Shown one piece after another: positions 26,187-35,363 of a stretch of 64,000 nucleotides of DNA (position 1 is the first letter of the stretch; each line of letters opens with the position of its first letter). Where the stretch lies: NCBI GenBank assembly GCA_019054805.1, contig JAHQIY010000042.1, forward strand, positions 248,001-312,000. The letters run 5' to 3'. The position numbers and the translations under genes were made by a program. A model generated the notes under the pieces. It was not told where the DNA came from, did no database searches, and saw only the letters and a program-made list of their open reading frames with translations. The DNA is from Brachionus manjavacas (taxonomy: Eukaryota; Rotifera; Eurotatoria; Ploima; Brachionidae).

Positions 26187-28532
26187 CTATTTTATATCAA
26201 CAATCTTGCTCGCTTTTTTGTACTGAATTCTCCAACCCTTCCAACTCGGGAGCTCCCAACGTTTTGGATACCCTTTACGCAGTCCATCGCGGTGTATGAC
26301 ATAAATCAGCTTTTTCTTAGCGTGGTATTCAACATCGAGATTAAGATCACCCAATGCGAGTTCAAAAGGGTACGCACTGGCGAAGTCTTCATACTCCCAA
26401 TAAGGTATTCCTTCAAAGACAAAATCATCGGCGCTAAACAGCTCAAGCTCGCTGACATCATCCAACTCAAGTAAGCTAAGCTGCTCTGTGAACCAACTTT
26501 CAAAGTTTAGCTCATCAACCTTATCATTCGATGTCCCAAGCCCTAGCGCGATATAAAGTTTCCAGTGCTCAATTTGCTTGTGACGAGTTTCTGCAAACCC
26601 AGGTAATAATTGATTAGCAATGACGGATTCAAGCATGGGCTGAATGGCAAGTTCACCTTGAGCTATTTCATGTCGAGTGGCAATGACTCTTCCAGCATAG
26701 TTCAATCTCATCTCGACCATTGGCTGTGCATCAACCGTTACCACATCCCCCTGCTGCCACTCACCTAAGCCAATCTTACTAAGCGCGTTCAGTGCAATAG
26801 GCATAGTGAAGGTGGCTAAATTAAGGGTTTGCTTCACTCCCCTGCCCGGCAAACTATGAGTATCGAGGACAAGTGCGGCTTCAAATTTGTTTGGAAAACG
26901 AGTTTCTCTACCCAGCACTACTTCCATCACACCATTACCCATTGCTTCTCTTCGTTTCAATCTTCGCACAAAAACGAGCTCTGGATGCAGGCGAGCAATT
27001 GCCTCAACCAGTTCTTGATGTGAATATCGAGAAGCAACACTGAGCTGAGGTAATTCAAACACTTCTCGCATTTGGGCAGAAAGGGCCTTTGCTTCCTTTG
27101 CGACATCTGCGTCAACCTTAATTCCAGAGAACTGGTCCCCCCTAAGGATTCCGATTGCCAGTTGTGCATCGCAGCCCAAAGGCTCGTCTTTCTCTAACGT
27201 TTCTCTTTCTTCTTCATTGCTAGATAAGCGATACAAGTTGGCTGGCGTAGCCAATACAGAGGTGAGGTCCACCATCGCCTCTTGGAGAGGTTTAGAAGGC
27301 ATTCGAGTCACTAAATCGGCGTACAGAGCATCAATTGGTAATGGATAAATCCGTTGGCCATGCGCGGTGGCAGTCCCCGCATCGTTGATTGCCCCCATTG
27401 CAGTGAGTATTTCATTCGCTTGGTTAAGAGAGCGCTCAGGCAATAATTCCAAGAAATTTAGCTGTGCTAACGCCTTACCGCAACTTGCTGACGCGAGCAT
27501 TGCTTCGGTTAATGACTCTCGATGCATCTCCGGCGGCGTTACTTCCGATAAAGCGGCGTGTTCACCATATAAGCGGATACAGATACCATCCATAACTCGC
27601 CCCGCGCGCCCACTACGCTGCTTTGCACTGGCTTTGGAGATATGCTTTAAACTTAGAGCGGTTCGCCCATTACGCTGTTCTGTTCTTCGTTCTAATCCAG
27701 AGTCAATGACCGCTACTATGTTGGGGATAGTCAGTGAAGTCTCCGCAACATTGGTCGCCAAGACGACTTTTTTATAGGCTTGTGTATTCAGTGCAACTTC
27801 TCGCTGCTCATCGGTAACCGAGGCATGGAGCGGGACAGCCATCAAGCCTTCGATTCCTGCCAACTTACCCTGACATTGACTGATCTCTTTTCTACCCGGA
27901 AGAAACACCAAAATGTCACCGTCAACATCACTAAGCGCCAACACTTCTTGCTTTACTTTTTCATCAAGGTTTCTCGCATCAGGAAGCTGCCTTGAGTCGC
28001 CTGCTCGATGCCCTATTGAGACATGGAAGTTACGCCCCTCGGCATACATACGCTTCGCGCCGATGTAACTGGCAAGTTTTTCACCCTCAATGGTGGCGGA
28101 AGTGACGACTAATCGGTGTGTCTGGCTATCTTTAAGCAAAGCGACCAACAAATCGGTATCCCAGCGTCGCTCATGAAATTCATCGACGATAACCGTATTA
28201 AAGCCCTCAAGCTTGTTCTCAGAAAACCAACGCAACGCCACACCAGGCGTCACAAACACGACTTGCGTGTTTTCATCAAAGCGGCTCTCAAGCTTAATCG
28301 CATAACCAACTGACTGTCCCAGAGGTTGATTACTTTGCTCAGAGAGAAACTGAGCCAATGAGGTACAAGCGATACGTCTTGGCTCGATCACCAGAACCCT
28401 GCCTTGCTGCGCCGCCCAAATGGGTAAACGCGTCGACTTACCCGATCCAGTCTCTGCTTCTACGATGAGATGATGAGCGGAAAGCTGGGATAAAAAATCG
28501 GTTTTCAGGGTATCTATGGGTAGGCTAGTCAT
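26187..28532 (-). CDS. hrpB: ATP-dependent helicase HrpB
   Basis: 781-residue DEAH-box-type RNA helicase. Walker A AETGSGKSTRLP lies near residue 27, Walker B is the HrpB-specific DEFHER variant, then SAT (VVTSATIEG), the helicase C domain with ATNVAETSLTIP and KQRSGRAGRV, and the HrpB C-terminal domain. It is somewhat shorter than the approximately 800-820 residues usual for the family. Cellular role remains poorly defined in bacteria. Single gene with ATG start. Confidence 0.94.
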   Translation of the reverse strand: MTSLPIDTLKTDFLSQLSAHHLIVEAETGSGKSTRLPIWAAQQGRVLVIEPRRIACTSLAQFLSEQSNQPLGQSVGYAIKLESRFDENTQVVFVTPGVALRWFSENKLEGFNTVIVDEFHERRWDTDLLVALLKDSQTHRLVVTSATIEGEKLASYIGAKRMYAEGRNFHVSIGHRAGDSRQLPDARNLDEKVKQEVLALSDVDGDILVFLPGRKEISQCQGKLAGIEGLMAVPLHASVTDEQREVALNTQAYKKVVLATNVAETSLTIPNIVAVIDSGLERRTEQRNGRTALSLKHISKASAKQRSGRAGRVMDGICIRLYGEHAALSEVTPPEMHRESLTEAMLASASCGKALAQLNFLELLPERSLNQANEILTAMGAINDAGTATAHGQRIYPLPIDALYADLVTRMPSKPLQEAMVDLTSVLATPANLYRLSSNEEERETLEKDEPLGCDAQLAIGILRGDQFSGIKVDADVAKEAKALSAQMREVFELPQLSVASRYSHQELVEAIARLHPELVFVRRLKRREAMGNGVMEVVLGRETRFPNKFEAALVLDTHSLPGRGVKQTLNLATFTMPIALNALSKIGLGEWQQGDVVTVDAQPMVEMRLNYAGRVIATRHEIAQGELAIQPMLESVIANQLLPGFAETRHKQIEHWKLYIALGLGTSNDKVDELNFESWFTEQLSLLELDDVSELELFSADDFVFEGIPYWEYEDFASAYPFELALGDLNLDVEYHAKKKLIYVIHRDGLRKGYPKRWELPSWKGWRIQYKKASKIVDIK

Positions 28533-28688
28533 GAATTACGCGTGGGTAGTGCTAAAGCATGAAATTATATACGCAATCTTTGCCAGAATGCAGGAATATT
28601 CAGTTTACAATACGACAACGAATCCCTATCATTTTTATGTTCCTGTTCCCAAAGGTCTGTTGACCCTAACACCCTACTAAGGCATGTG

Positions 28689-30377
28689 ATGAATAACGAT
28701 AAACGCCCTCTATATATCCAATATGCAGGCCCTGCGCTTCTCAGTACTCCTCTTCTTAACAAAGGCAGTGCTTTCTCAGCTGAGGAAAGAAGCTCATTCA
28801 ACCTTGAAGGTCTGCTACCAGAAAACACTGAAACTATTCAGGAACAAGTGGAACGCGCTTACCAACAATATCGTAACTTCGAAAGCGATATGGATAAGCA
28901 CATCTACCTACGCAACATCCAAGACACAAACGAAACACTTTTCTACCGCCTTGTTCAGAACCACATCTCTGAGATGATGCCAATCATCTATACGCCGACC
29001 GTTGGTGCAGCTTGTGAAAACTTCTCGAACATCTACCGCCGTGGTCGTGGCCTTTTTGTCTCTTACGCTAACCGCGATCGCATTGATGACATTTTGAACA
29101 ACGCTTCAAGTCACAACGTGAAGGTTATCGTAGTGACAGACGGTGAGCGAATTCTTGGTTTAGGCGACCAAGGTATCGGTGGTATGGGTATTCCGATTGG
29201 TAAGCTCGCGCTTTACACCGCCTGTGGTGGTATTAGCCCAGCTTACACACTGCCAATCGTACTCGATGTGGGCACGAATAACCCGCAACGTCTTGCTGAC
29301 CCAATGTACATGGGCTGGCGCCATCCGCGTATTACTGGCGCCGAGTACGATGCATTCTTAGAAGAATTCATGCAGGCTGTTCAGCGCCGTTGGCCTGACG
29401 CGCTCATTCAGTTCGAGGACTTCGCACAGAAAAACGCAATGCCGCTACTAGAGCGTTACAAAGATCGTTTCTGCTGTTTCAATGATGACATTCAAGGTAC
29501 AGCGGCAGTGACGGTAGGTTCGCTACTTGCGGCTTGTCAGGCTGCAGGAAGCAAGCTTTCTGAACAGCGTGTCACTTTCTTAGGTGCGGGCTCTGCTGGT
29601 TGTGGTATTGCTGAAGCCATCATTGCTCAAATGGTTTCGGAAGGCATTAGCGATGCGCAAGCACGTTCGCAAGTCTTCATGGTTGACCGTTGGGGTCTGC
29701 TGCAAGAAGGCATGCCTAACCTGCTCGACTTCCAACAACGTTTGGTACAGAAGCATTCAAACACGGCAGATTGGGAAGCAGAAGGTAACGGCTACTCACT
29801 TCTTGATGTCATGCGCAATGCTAAACCAACGGTTCTTGTTGGCGTATCTGGTGCACCAGGTCTGTTTAGCGAAGACGTAATCAAAGAGATGCACAAACAC
29901 TGCGCTCGCCCAATCGTATTCCCGCTATCTAACCCAACAAGCCGTGTGGAAGCGACACCTAACGACATTATTCGTTGGACTAACGGTGAAGCTCTGGTTG
30001 CTACAGGTAGTCCATTCGATCCTGTGGTACATGACGGTAAGACCTACCCTATCGCACAATGTAACAACAGTTACATCTTCCCAGGTATCGGTTTAGGTGT
30101 ATTGGCGGTTCAAGCTAAACGCGTGACTGACGAGATGCTTATGGAATCTAGCCGTGCCCTAGCAACATGTTCTCCATTAGCGATTAATGGTCAAGGCGCT
30201 CTATTACCGCCACTAGAAGCGATTCATTCTGTTTCTAAGAAGATTGCTTTTGCGGTTGCTAAAAAAGCGATTGAGCAAGGCGTCGCACTTGAGATCACAG
30301 ACGAAGCGCTAGAAGAAGCGATTGATGCTTCATTCTGGCAACCTGTTTATCGCCGTTACAAGCGCACCGCTTTCTAA
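28689..30377 (+). CDS. maeA: NAD-dependent malic enzyme
   Basis: Oxidative decarboxylation of malate to pyruvate with NAD. 562 residues from the ATG at 28689 (AAGG upstream), close to E. coli MaeA (565). Motifs: the catalytic Tyr in [34 protein letters not shown], the metal site FEDFAQKNA, the NAD fold [15 protein letters not shown] and [15 protein letters not shown] preceding GTG (28686) adjoins the ATG and is an unlikely start. Confidence 0.96.
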   Translation: MNNDKRPLYIQYAGPALLSTPLLNKGSAFSAEERSSFNLEGLLPENTETIQEQVERAYQQYRNFESDMDKHIYLRNIQDTNETLFYRLVQNHISEMMPIIYTPTVGAACENFSNIYRRGRGLFVSYANRDRIDDILNNASSHNVKVIVVTDGERILGLGDQGIGGMGIPIGKLALYTACGGISPAYTLPIVLDVGTNNPQRLADPMYMGWRHPRITGAEYDAFLEEFMQAVQRRWPDALIQFEDFAQKNAMPLLERYKDRFCCFNDDIQGTAAVTVGSLLAACQAAGSKLSEQRVTFLGAGSAGCGIAEAIIAQMVSEGISDAQARSQVFMVDRWGLLQEGMPNLLDFQQRLVQKHSNTADWEAEGNGYSLLDVMRNAKPTVLVGVSGAPGLFSEDVIKEMHKHCARPIVFPLSNPTSRVEATPNDIIRWTNGEALVATGSPFDPVVHDGKTYPIAQCNNSYIFPGIGLGVLAVQAKRVTDEMLMESSRALATCSPLAINGQGALLPPLEAIHSVSKKIAFAVAKKAIEQGVALEITDEALEEAIDASFWQPVYRRYKRTAF

Positions 30378-30392
30378 ACGCACTGTTTATTC

Positions 30393-30420
30393 AAAACCCA
30401 GCACACGCTGGGTTTTTTTA
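30393..30420 (+). terminator. maeA terminator
   Basis: AAAACCCAGC (30393-30402) pairs with GCTGGGTTTT (30407-30416), followed by T residues. Confidence 0.9.
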
Positions 30421-30516
30421 TTCCTGCCACAAAGATCTCATGACGACAGACTGCACTGCCTTACACGCCAGCTTCATGATATCGTTACTCAATCGATGAC
30501 ATTCACATTAGTTTTC

Positions 30517-30837
30517 ATGGAATACCTAGACCTTATGGGTGGATACCTACGCCCCTATCTGACAGAAATTTCGACGGCTTTAATCGCATGCATTTTGGTC
30601 ATGGCAGGTGGAGAAATTAACGCATTACTGAGGAGATTGTTAAGAAACACCAACTTTGCCCTCAGAACTGTTGCGTTTGTCTTGATTAACGCATTTGGTT
30701 ACGGCTTAATCATTGTCAAAGCAACACCTTACCTATCTCGGACACTGCGTGGTCTAGAGGCTGGCATCATGTTTTCCATCGTATTGTTTTGCTTTATTTT
30801 TATAGGTCTATGGGCGCAGCGGAATCGACAAATTTAG
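30517..30837 (+). CDS. DUF3392 family small membrane protein
   Basis: 106 residues from the ATG at 30517, matching the usual DUF3392 start (EYLDLMGGYLRPYLTEI). Three hydrophobic segments; unknown function. An in-frame open stretch extends upstream to 30322, through the maeA terminator, and is not credible; an intermediate ATG at 30496 is possible. Its 3' end overlaps the SanA-like gene by 28 bases, so the two are probably translationally coupled. Confidence 0.82.
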   Translation: MEYLDLMGGYLRPYLTEISTALIACILVMAGGEINALLRRLLRNTNFALRTVAFVLINAFGYGLIIVKATPYLSRTLRGLEAGIMFSIVLFCFIFIGLWAQRNRQI

Positions 30838-31592
30838 TGCGAAGATTATTTCACCACGAAACCAGACAACAAACTTGGCTTAAGCTGGCGCTAAGAGCGT
30901 TAGCGTGGCTGCCAGTCGCGTTAGCGATCCTTGCCGTGTCTTTATTCGCAATTGATCGATGGGTCTCTTACCAAGCCAGAGACCAGCTATTTACCGACAC
31001 CGAACAGATCGAGTCTTTTGATGTTGCGGTTGTTCTGGGAACCAGCAAGTATTTAGGCAAAATTCTCAATGAGTATTACACCCATCGTATCGACGCGGCG
31101 ATAGAACTGTATCAGCAAGGCAAGGTGGACAACTTTCTTCTGAGTGGCGATAACGCGCATCGCTCTTACAATGAACCTTGGACGATGAAACGTGACTTGC
31201 TAAGAGCAGAGGTACCCGAAGAGAGCATTTTTTTAGATTATGCGGGGTTTAGAACTTTGGACTCCGTTGTTCGAGCAAAAGAAATTTTTGATACCAATAA
31301 CTTCCTAATCATTTCTCAAAAGTTTCATTGCGAGAGAGCGATATTTATCGCCAATTCACACAATATTGATGCGAAATGTTTTGCGGTTGCAGGGCCTTCG
31401 AAACACTCTGGATTTCAGGTCAGAATGAGAGAAGTATTTGCGCGCGCAAAAGCGGTTCTGGACATCTATATTACCAATGCGAAACCAAAGTTTCTCGGTC
31501 CTAAGGAACCTATCTTGATCGAACAACTTCCTGAGCCCGAAGCAAAACCAGAGTTAGCCGAACAACCTTTGATTAGTCAGTCTGAGAGCTAA
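30810..31592 (+). CDS. SanA-like (DUF218/YdcF-type) membrane protein
   Basis: 260 residues from the ATG at 30810 (AGG a few bases upstream). One TM segment (about 25-48, LPVALAILAVSLFAI) is followed by a DUF218 domain with VAVVLGTSKY near its start, LLSGDNA, EAGFRT-like DYAGFRTLDSVVRA and LIISQKFHCERAIFIA. SanA in E. coli affects envelope permeability to large antibiotics at high temperature. The C-terminal tail is Glu/Pro-rich. It overlaps the upstream DUF3392 gene, and its last 20 bases overlap the convergent GGDEF gene. Confidence 0.88.
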   Translation: MGAAESTNLVRRLFHHETRQQTWLKLALRALAWLPVALAILAVSLFAIDRWVSYQARDQLFTDTEQIESFDVAVVLGTSKYLGKILNEYYTHRIDAAIELYQQGKVDNFLLSGDNAHRSYNEPWTMKRDLLRAEVPEESIFLDYAGFRTLDSVVRAKEIFDTNNFLIISQKFHCERAIFIANSHNIDAKCFAVAGPSKHSGFQVRMREVFARAKAVLDIYITNAKPKFLGPKEPILIEQLPEPEAKPELAEQPLISQSES

Positions 31593-32883
31593 CCACAACC
31601 TGGTTTCTTCCTTGTCGCTTCGCCAAATACAAAGCTTCATCGGCACGAGTGATCATTGCGTTGGTGCGCTCCCTAGAGCGAGAAGCAACCCCTATACTGG
31701 TTGTCAGCGGGTCCCCATGTACCCAGATATGAGATTCAATTCGATGTCGGATTCGTTCCGCGAGCTCAGATGCCTCTTCCAAATTCAATCCAGGGCAAAA
31801 AACCACGAACTCTTCTCCCCCCCAACGGACGAGGCGTTCACTTGGACTAAGCATACTTAATATCACCATGGTGAACTCTCGCAGAATATCGTCACCCATC
31901 GCGTGTCCATATTTGTCATTGACGTCCTTAAAGTGGTCAATATCAAGGTATAGCGCCGCTAATGCCTTCTCGCGTCCTAATTTTCCTTCAAAATGCTTCT
32001 CTAGCCACTCCCGAATGGAGTGACGATTCATAGCCCCTGTCAGTGCGTCGCGATTTGCCAATTCTGCAAAGTGGATATTCTGCTCTTGTAACTCTTTGTT
32101 TAGTTTGCGAAGGTGTTCCTGTCTAAAATGAGACTGAAGAATCAGGTGGTGGCTACGTTTTATCTCCACAATACTGTATACAAGCGCTAGCGAAACCCAA
32201 AATACCAGCAAGGCCAACATGAGTGTTTCACCATCAATATAGTTTCCGATGAATTCGATGCTCTTGATAGTCATCTTGTACTCACCAGTAAAATGACCCG
32301 AGCCAGTCGCTAACTCCAACTTAGTCACGTTTGTGAACTCCGGTGCAGAATGAGCAATTGGTATCTGGTTATCCGCTAACCACCACGTTAACACCTGCAA
32401 ATTAGCAATCGGGATCTCAATGATTCCGTTTCCTACCCCAGGGGAGTATGCCAGCCCATTGTATTTTTGCGTGTATTCATCCTCAGCAGAAGAGTACGCT
32501 GGATTAAAGTTGCGAAGGTAAAAGCGTAGCGTAGGTTCAGTGGCGCTATCGAGTTGCTCAAAGTCAATATTCAATCTAACCGTATGGTAGTTTTTTAAGT
32601 TGATACCTTGCTGCATGGTGTCACCAAGTTGTATTGATACACCGCAATAAGGCCAAGGGTAAGCATCTGATTTATCTAACTTACAATTTAATACCACTTC
32701 AGATTCAGATAGCTCCAAACTTGCGGTACTGACGCCCCCTAAATCTTGGTCGTCTGTGGCCAAAAAGGTAAACTGACTGGGGAAAATTTTAAAGACGTGA
32801 CCACCTCCGTGCATCCAATATAACTGCACAACCAATATGGTCACAACGACCATGAAAAAGGTGACCTTATGAACAACTTTCAA
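31573..32883 (-). CDS. Membrane diguanylate cyclase (GGDEF)
   Basis: 436 residues. TM1 at about 5-24, a periplasmic beta-rich sensor domain (about 25-215), TM2 at about 222-242, a short coiled coil and a GGDEF domain ending near residue 432. The active site is RWGGEEF, predicted to make c-di-GMP. The positions of an allosteric RxxD inhibition site read SPSE, so product inhibition at the I-site is probably missing. The first codon is a TTG without a clear Shine-Dalgarno; the next Met is residue 11, inside the TM1 core. The 3' end overlaps the SanA-like gene tail-to-tail. Confidence 0.9.
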   Translation of the reverse strand: MKVVHKVTFFMVVVTILVVQLYWMHGGGHVFKIFPSQFTFLATDDQDLGGVSTASLELSESEVVLNCKLDKSDAYPWPYCGVSIQLGDTMQQGINLKNYHTVRLNIDFEQLDSATEPTLRFYLRNFNPAYSSAEDEYTQKYNGLAYSPGVGNGIIEIPIANLQVLTWWLADNQIPIAHSAPEFTNVTKLELATGSGHFTGEYKMTIKSIEFIGNYIDGETLMLALLVFWVSLALVYSIVEIKRSHHLILQSHFRQEHLRKLNKELQEQNIHFAELANRDALTGAMNRHSIREWLEKHFEGKLGREKALAALYLDIDHFKDVNDKYGHAMGDDILREFTMVILSMLSPSERLVRWGGEEFVVFCPGLNLEEASELAERIRHRIESHIWVHGDPLTTSIGVASRSRERTNAMITRADEALYLAKRQGRNQVVVSSQTD

Positions 32884-33110
32884 TACTAGAATCCAACCAA
32901 TTATTGTGCTTAAAAACAGCGAACAGAATACAATACCAATTAATAATACGACTTTGGTTCCATTTTATCGCGTTTTGGGTATATGACAGCAGGTAAATAT
33001 TAGATCTGACTCATAAACTTAGTGCTTATTGACTTAAATATAACCAAACTAAACCACTACAGTTACATTATTGCTTACTGGCATAGATTTGCCCGAGTCT
33101 GGGTAAAAAC

Positions 33111-33150
33111 TGCTACAATGGGGGTCTAAAAACAAAGAGGGTTAACCCTC
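33111..33150 (+). promoter_or_regulatory. Extended -10 promoter and leader palindrome of the DUF2797 gene
   Basis: TGCTACAAT (33111-33119) is an extended -10 element about 50 bases before the gene. The perfect palindrome GAGGGTTAACCCTC (33137-33150) lies in the predicted 5' untranslated region. Confidence 0.45.
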
Positions 33151-33170
33151 ATTAAAGTAAGAGCACTGTC

Positions 33171-33995
33171 ATGTCTTTATTAGCTAAAGGTACGCTAAGT
33201 AAAATGCGCGCCTCTCTCGAAAATACGGTTCATTATCGCCTTCCAGTCGGTGACGAATTAGTTGACCTATCCCCTTTCATTGGTAAGAGCATCACACTCA
33301 CTCATACTGGGAATATCTTTTGTAGTTCTTGTGGTAAAAAAACCAAAAAAAGCTATTCGCAAGGGCACTGCTTTGTTTGTATGAAGAAGCTCGCCAGTTG
33401 CGATATGTGCATCATGAAGCCTGAGACGTGTCACTACGATCAGGGGACTTGTCGCGAACCTCAATGGGGAGAGGAAAACTGCATGGTCGACCATTTCGTC
33501 TATCTATCAAACACTTCAAGTTTGAAAGTGGGCATCACTCGTCACACCCAGATCCCAACCCGCTGGATCGATCAAGGCGCTACTCAAGGCTTGCCGATTT
33601 TCAAAGTGAAGACTCGCCACATTTCAGGCCTTATCGAAGTTGAACTGGCAAAACACATCGCGGATAAAACCAACTGGCGCACCCTGTTAAAAGGTGATGG
33701 AGAGCCAATGGCGCTAGAAGAGCGATTTGCTGAACTCTTGCCTTTGGTTGAAGACAAAATTGCTGAAATTAAACAGCTGTACGGTGAGGACGCGATTGAG
33801 ATCCTAAGTGAGAGTATCACTGCCATTAGCTACCCAGTGGAGCAACACCCTACAAAAATCACTTCTCATAATTTTGACAAAAACCCAGAAGTCACGGGGA
33901 TTTTGCAAGGAATTAAAGGTCAGTACATGATCTTTGATACCGGTGTAATCAATATTCGTAAGTTCACTTCTTATGAAGTGGAAGTCAGCGCTTAA
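33171..33995 (+). CDS. DUF2797 family protein with zinc-ribbon-like N-terminus
   Basis: 274 residues, cytoplasmic. The N-terminal third is Cys-rich: CSSCGKK, CFVCMKK and CDMCIMKPETC, probably binding zinc. This is followed by CREPQWGEENC and a segment VYLSNTSSLKVGITR...RWIDQGA, reminiscent of GIY-YIG-type folds. The family is conserved in gamma-proteobacteria; function is unknown to me. Monocistronic, with its own promoter and a strong terminator, after which IS copy 2 is inserted. Confidence 0.85.
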   Translation: MSLLAKGTLSKMRASLENTVHYRLPVGDELVDLSPFIGKSITLTHTGNIFCSSCGKKTKKSYSQGHCFVCMKKLASCDMCIMKPETCHYDQGTCREPQWGEENCMVDHFVYLSNTSSLKVGITRHTQIPTRWIDQGATQGLPIFKVKTRHISGLIEVELAKHIADKTNWRTLLKGDGEPMALEERFAELLPLVEDKIAEIKQLYGEDAIEILSESITAISYPVEQHPTKITSHNFDKNPEVTGILQGIKGQYMIFDTGVINIRKFTSYEVEVSA

Positions 33996-34006
33996 GCACT
34001 GCTTAG

Positions 34007-34038
34007 AAAAAGACCTCCACTTAGGAGGAGGTCTTTTT
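34007..34038 (+). terminator. Terminator after the DUF2797 gene
   Basis: AAAAAGACCTCC (34007-34018) pairs perfectly with GGAGGTCTTTTT (34027-34038). IS copy 2 begins eight bases later. Confidence 0.92.
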
Positions 34039-34086
34039 ACTTATTATGTCCCGTCCTGAAATGTGTTTACACATTGAGGACGAATT

Positions 34087-34490
34087 ATGACTACTTCAAA
34101 CAGACCCTACATTAAGCGCACTCAGCGCGATTACACGCTAGGCTTTAAATTACAGGTCGTTGCCGCTGTTGAAAGAGGCGATATGACTTATAAACAGGCC
34201 CAAGCTATCTATGGTATCCAAGGCCGTTCAACAGTCCTAACTTGGCTCAGAAAGCACGGTCAGATGGACTGGACGCGAAATCCAAGGAGAACAGCCATGC
34301 ATAAAACCACCAAGACAAAGAGTCCCCCGCACAGAAAATAAAACGCCTTGAGAAAGAACTCGAAGACGAGCGCCTGAAGAACTTATTTTACAACAAGGTG
34401 ATAGATATTCTTGATGCAGAGCACGGGACTGGCCTCAGAAAAAAGTATATAGACAAGGGGCCAGAAGCGTTCAAAAAGAGAAAAGCGTAA
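34087..34490 (+). pseudogene. IS3-family transposase OrfA (copy 2), frameshifted
   Basis: Identical to OrfA of copy 1 over the helix-turn-helix part except one V-to-A change, but GACAAAGAG replaces GACAAAAGAG at about 34316. The frame then ends at about codon 84, losing the leucine-zipper-like region and the normal -1 frameshift window into orfB. Without an intact orfA no OrfAB fusion can be made from this copy. Confidence 0.85.
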
Positions 34491-34513
34491 GTTTAAGTCG
34501 GCTATGTCGACTG

Positions 34514-35323
34514 TTGGGATTCTCTAGGCAAAGTGTTTATCAACGTGAAAAACGGGAGACTGCACGTCAGGTTGAGCTTGAGCCTGTTCGACAAATGGTG
34601 CTTGAACTTAGGCGCTACATGCCTCGTTTAGGAACAAGGAAACTGTACTTTTTACTTAAGCCGAAGTTCATGGCTCAAGGTATTAAGCTTGGTCGAGACG
34701 CATTCTTCGACTACCTAAGAGAAGAGTTGTTACTCGTTCAGCCTAAGCGTAGCTATACAAAGACAACCAACAGTAAACATTGGATGAAGAAGCATCCTAA
34801 TCGACTGAAGGACTTTGTCCCTTGTCGGCCTGAGCAGGTACTGGTCAGTGACATTACTTATGTTCAGTCTCGTGAGGGAACCCACTATCTGTCGTTAGTC
34901 ACAGATGCCTTTAGTAGAAAAATAATGGGATACGAGCTTAGCAACGAGATGAAAACGACGGACGTAGTAAAGGCGCTAGACATGGCGATAAGTACACGCC
35001 AATACCACAGTCCATGCATCCATCATTCTGATCGTGGGCTTCAGTACTGCTCAGGTCTTTATCAAGAGCGCCTAAAGACCGACAACATGGTGGCTTCAAT
35101 GACGGATGGATACGACTGTTACCAAAACGCATTAGCGGAGAGGATAAATGGCATACTTAAACAAGAGTTCTTACTGGAAACTTGCCAAAATATAACTGAG
35201 TTAGAGAAACTAATTAGTGAATCCGTAGCTATCTACAACGGTATAAGGCCACACCTCAGCCTGGGAATGAAGACACCAAATGAGGTACATGAAAAAAGCC
35301 AACAGCTAATGCTGTTGGCTTAA
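34514..35323 (+). CDS. IS3-family transposase OrfB (copy 2, intact)
   Basis: 269 residues from the TTG at 34514, in the -1 frame relative to the undamaged orfA frame. N-terminal HTH_21-like segment (FSRQSVYQREKRE), then the DDE core: SDITYV, HHSDRGLQYC and NALAERINGILKQEF. The same protein is frameshifted in copy 1. In the family OrfB is normally made as the OrfAB fusion, so expression from this copy alone is uncertain. Confidence 0.92.
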   Translation: MGFSRQSVYQREKRETARQVELEPVRQMVLELRRYMPRLGTRKLYFLLKPKFMAQGIKLGRDAFFDYLREELLLVQPKRSYTKTTNSKHWMKKHPNRLKDFVPCRPEQVLVSDITYVQSREGTHYLSLVTDAFSRKIMGYELSNEMKTTDVVKALDMAISTRQYHSPCIHHSDRGLQYCSGLYQERLKTDNMVASMTDGYDCYQNALAERINGILKQEFLLETCQNITELEKLISESVAIYNGIRPHLSLGMKTPNEVHEKSQQLMLLA

Positions 35324-35363
35324 GAAAACTGTCAACGTATTTTAGGACGAGACATTATATTAT

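Larger units (their letters stand above)
34047..35354 (+). mobile_element. IS3-family insertion sequence, copy 2 (orfA frameshifted)
   Basis: 1308 bp, same ends as copy 1, flanked by a 3-bp duplication TTA (34044-34046 and 35355-35357). It differs from copy 1 by a few substitutions and two compensating one-base indels: it lacks one A at about 34319 (breaking orfA) and has the G that copy 1 lacks (leaving orfB intact). Orientation is the same as copy 1, and the insertion point is again just past an intrinsic terminator. Confidence 0.95.

Noticed and set aside
30322-30516. N-terminal extension of the DUF3392 gene
   Set aside because: It would begin inside maeA and run through its terminator; the family start matches the ATG at 30517.
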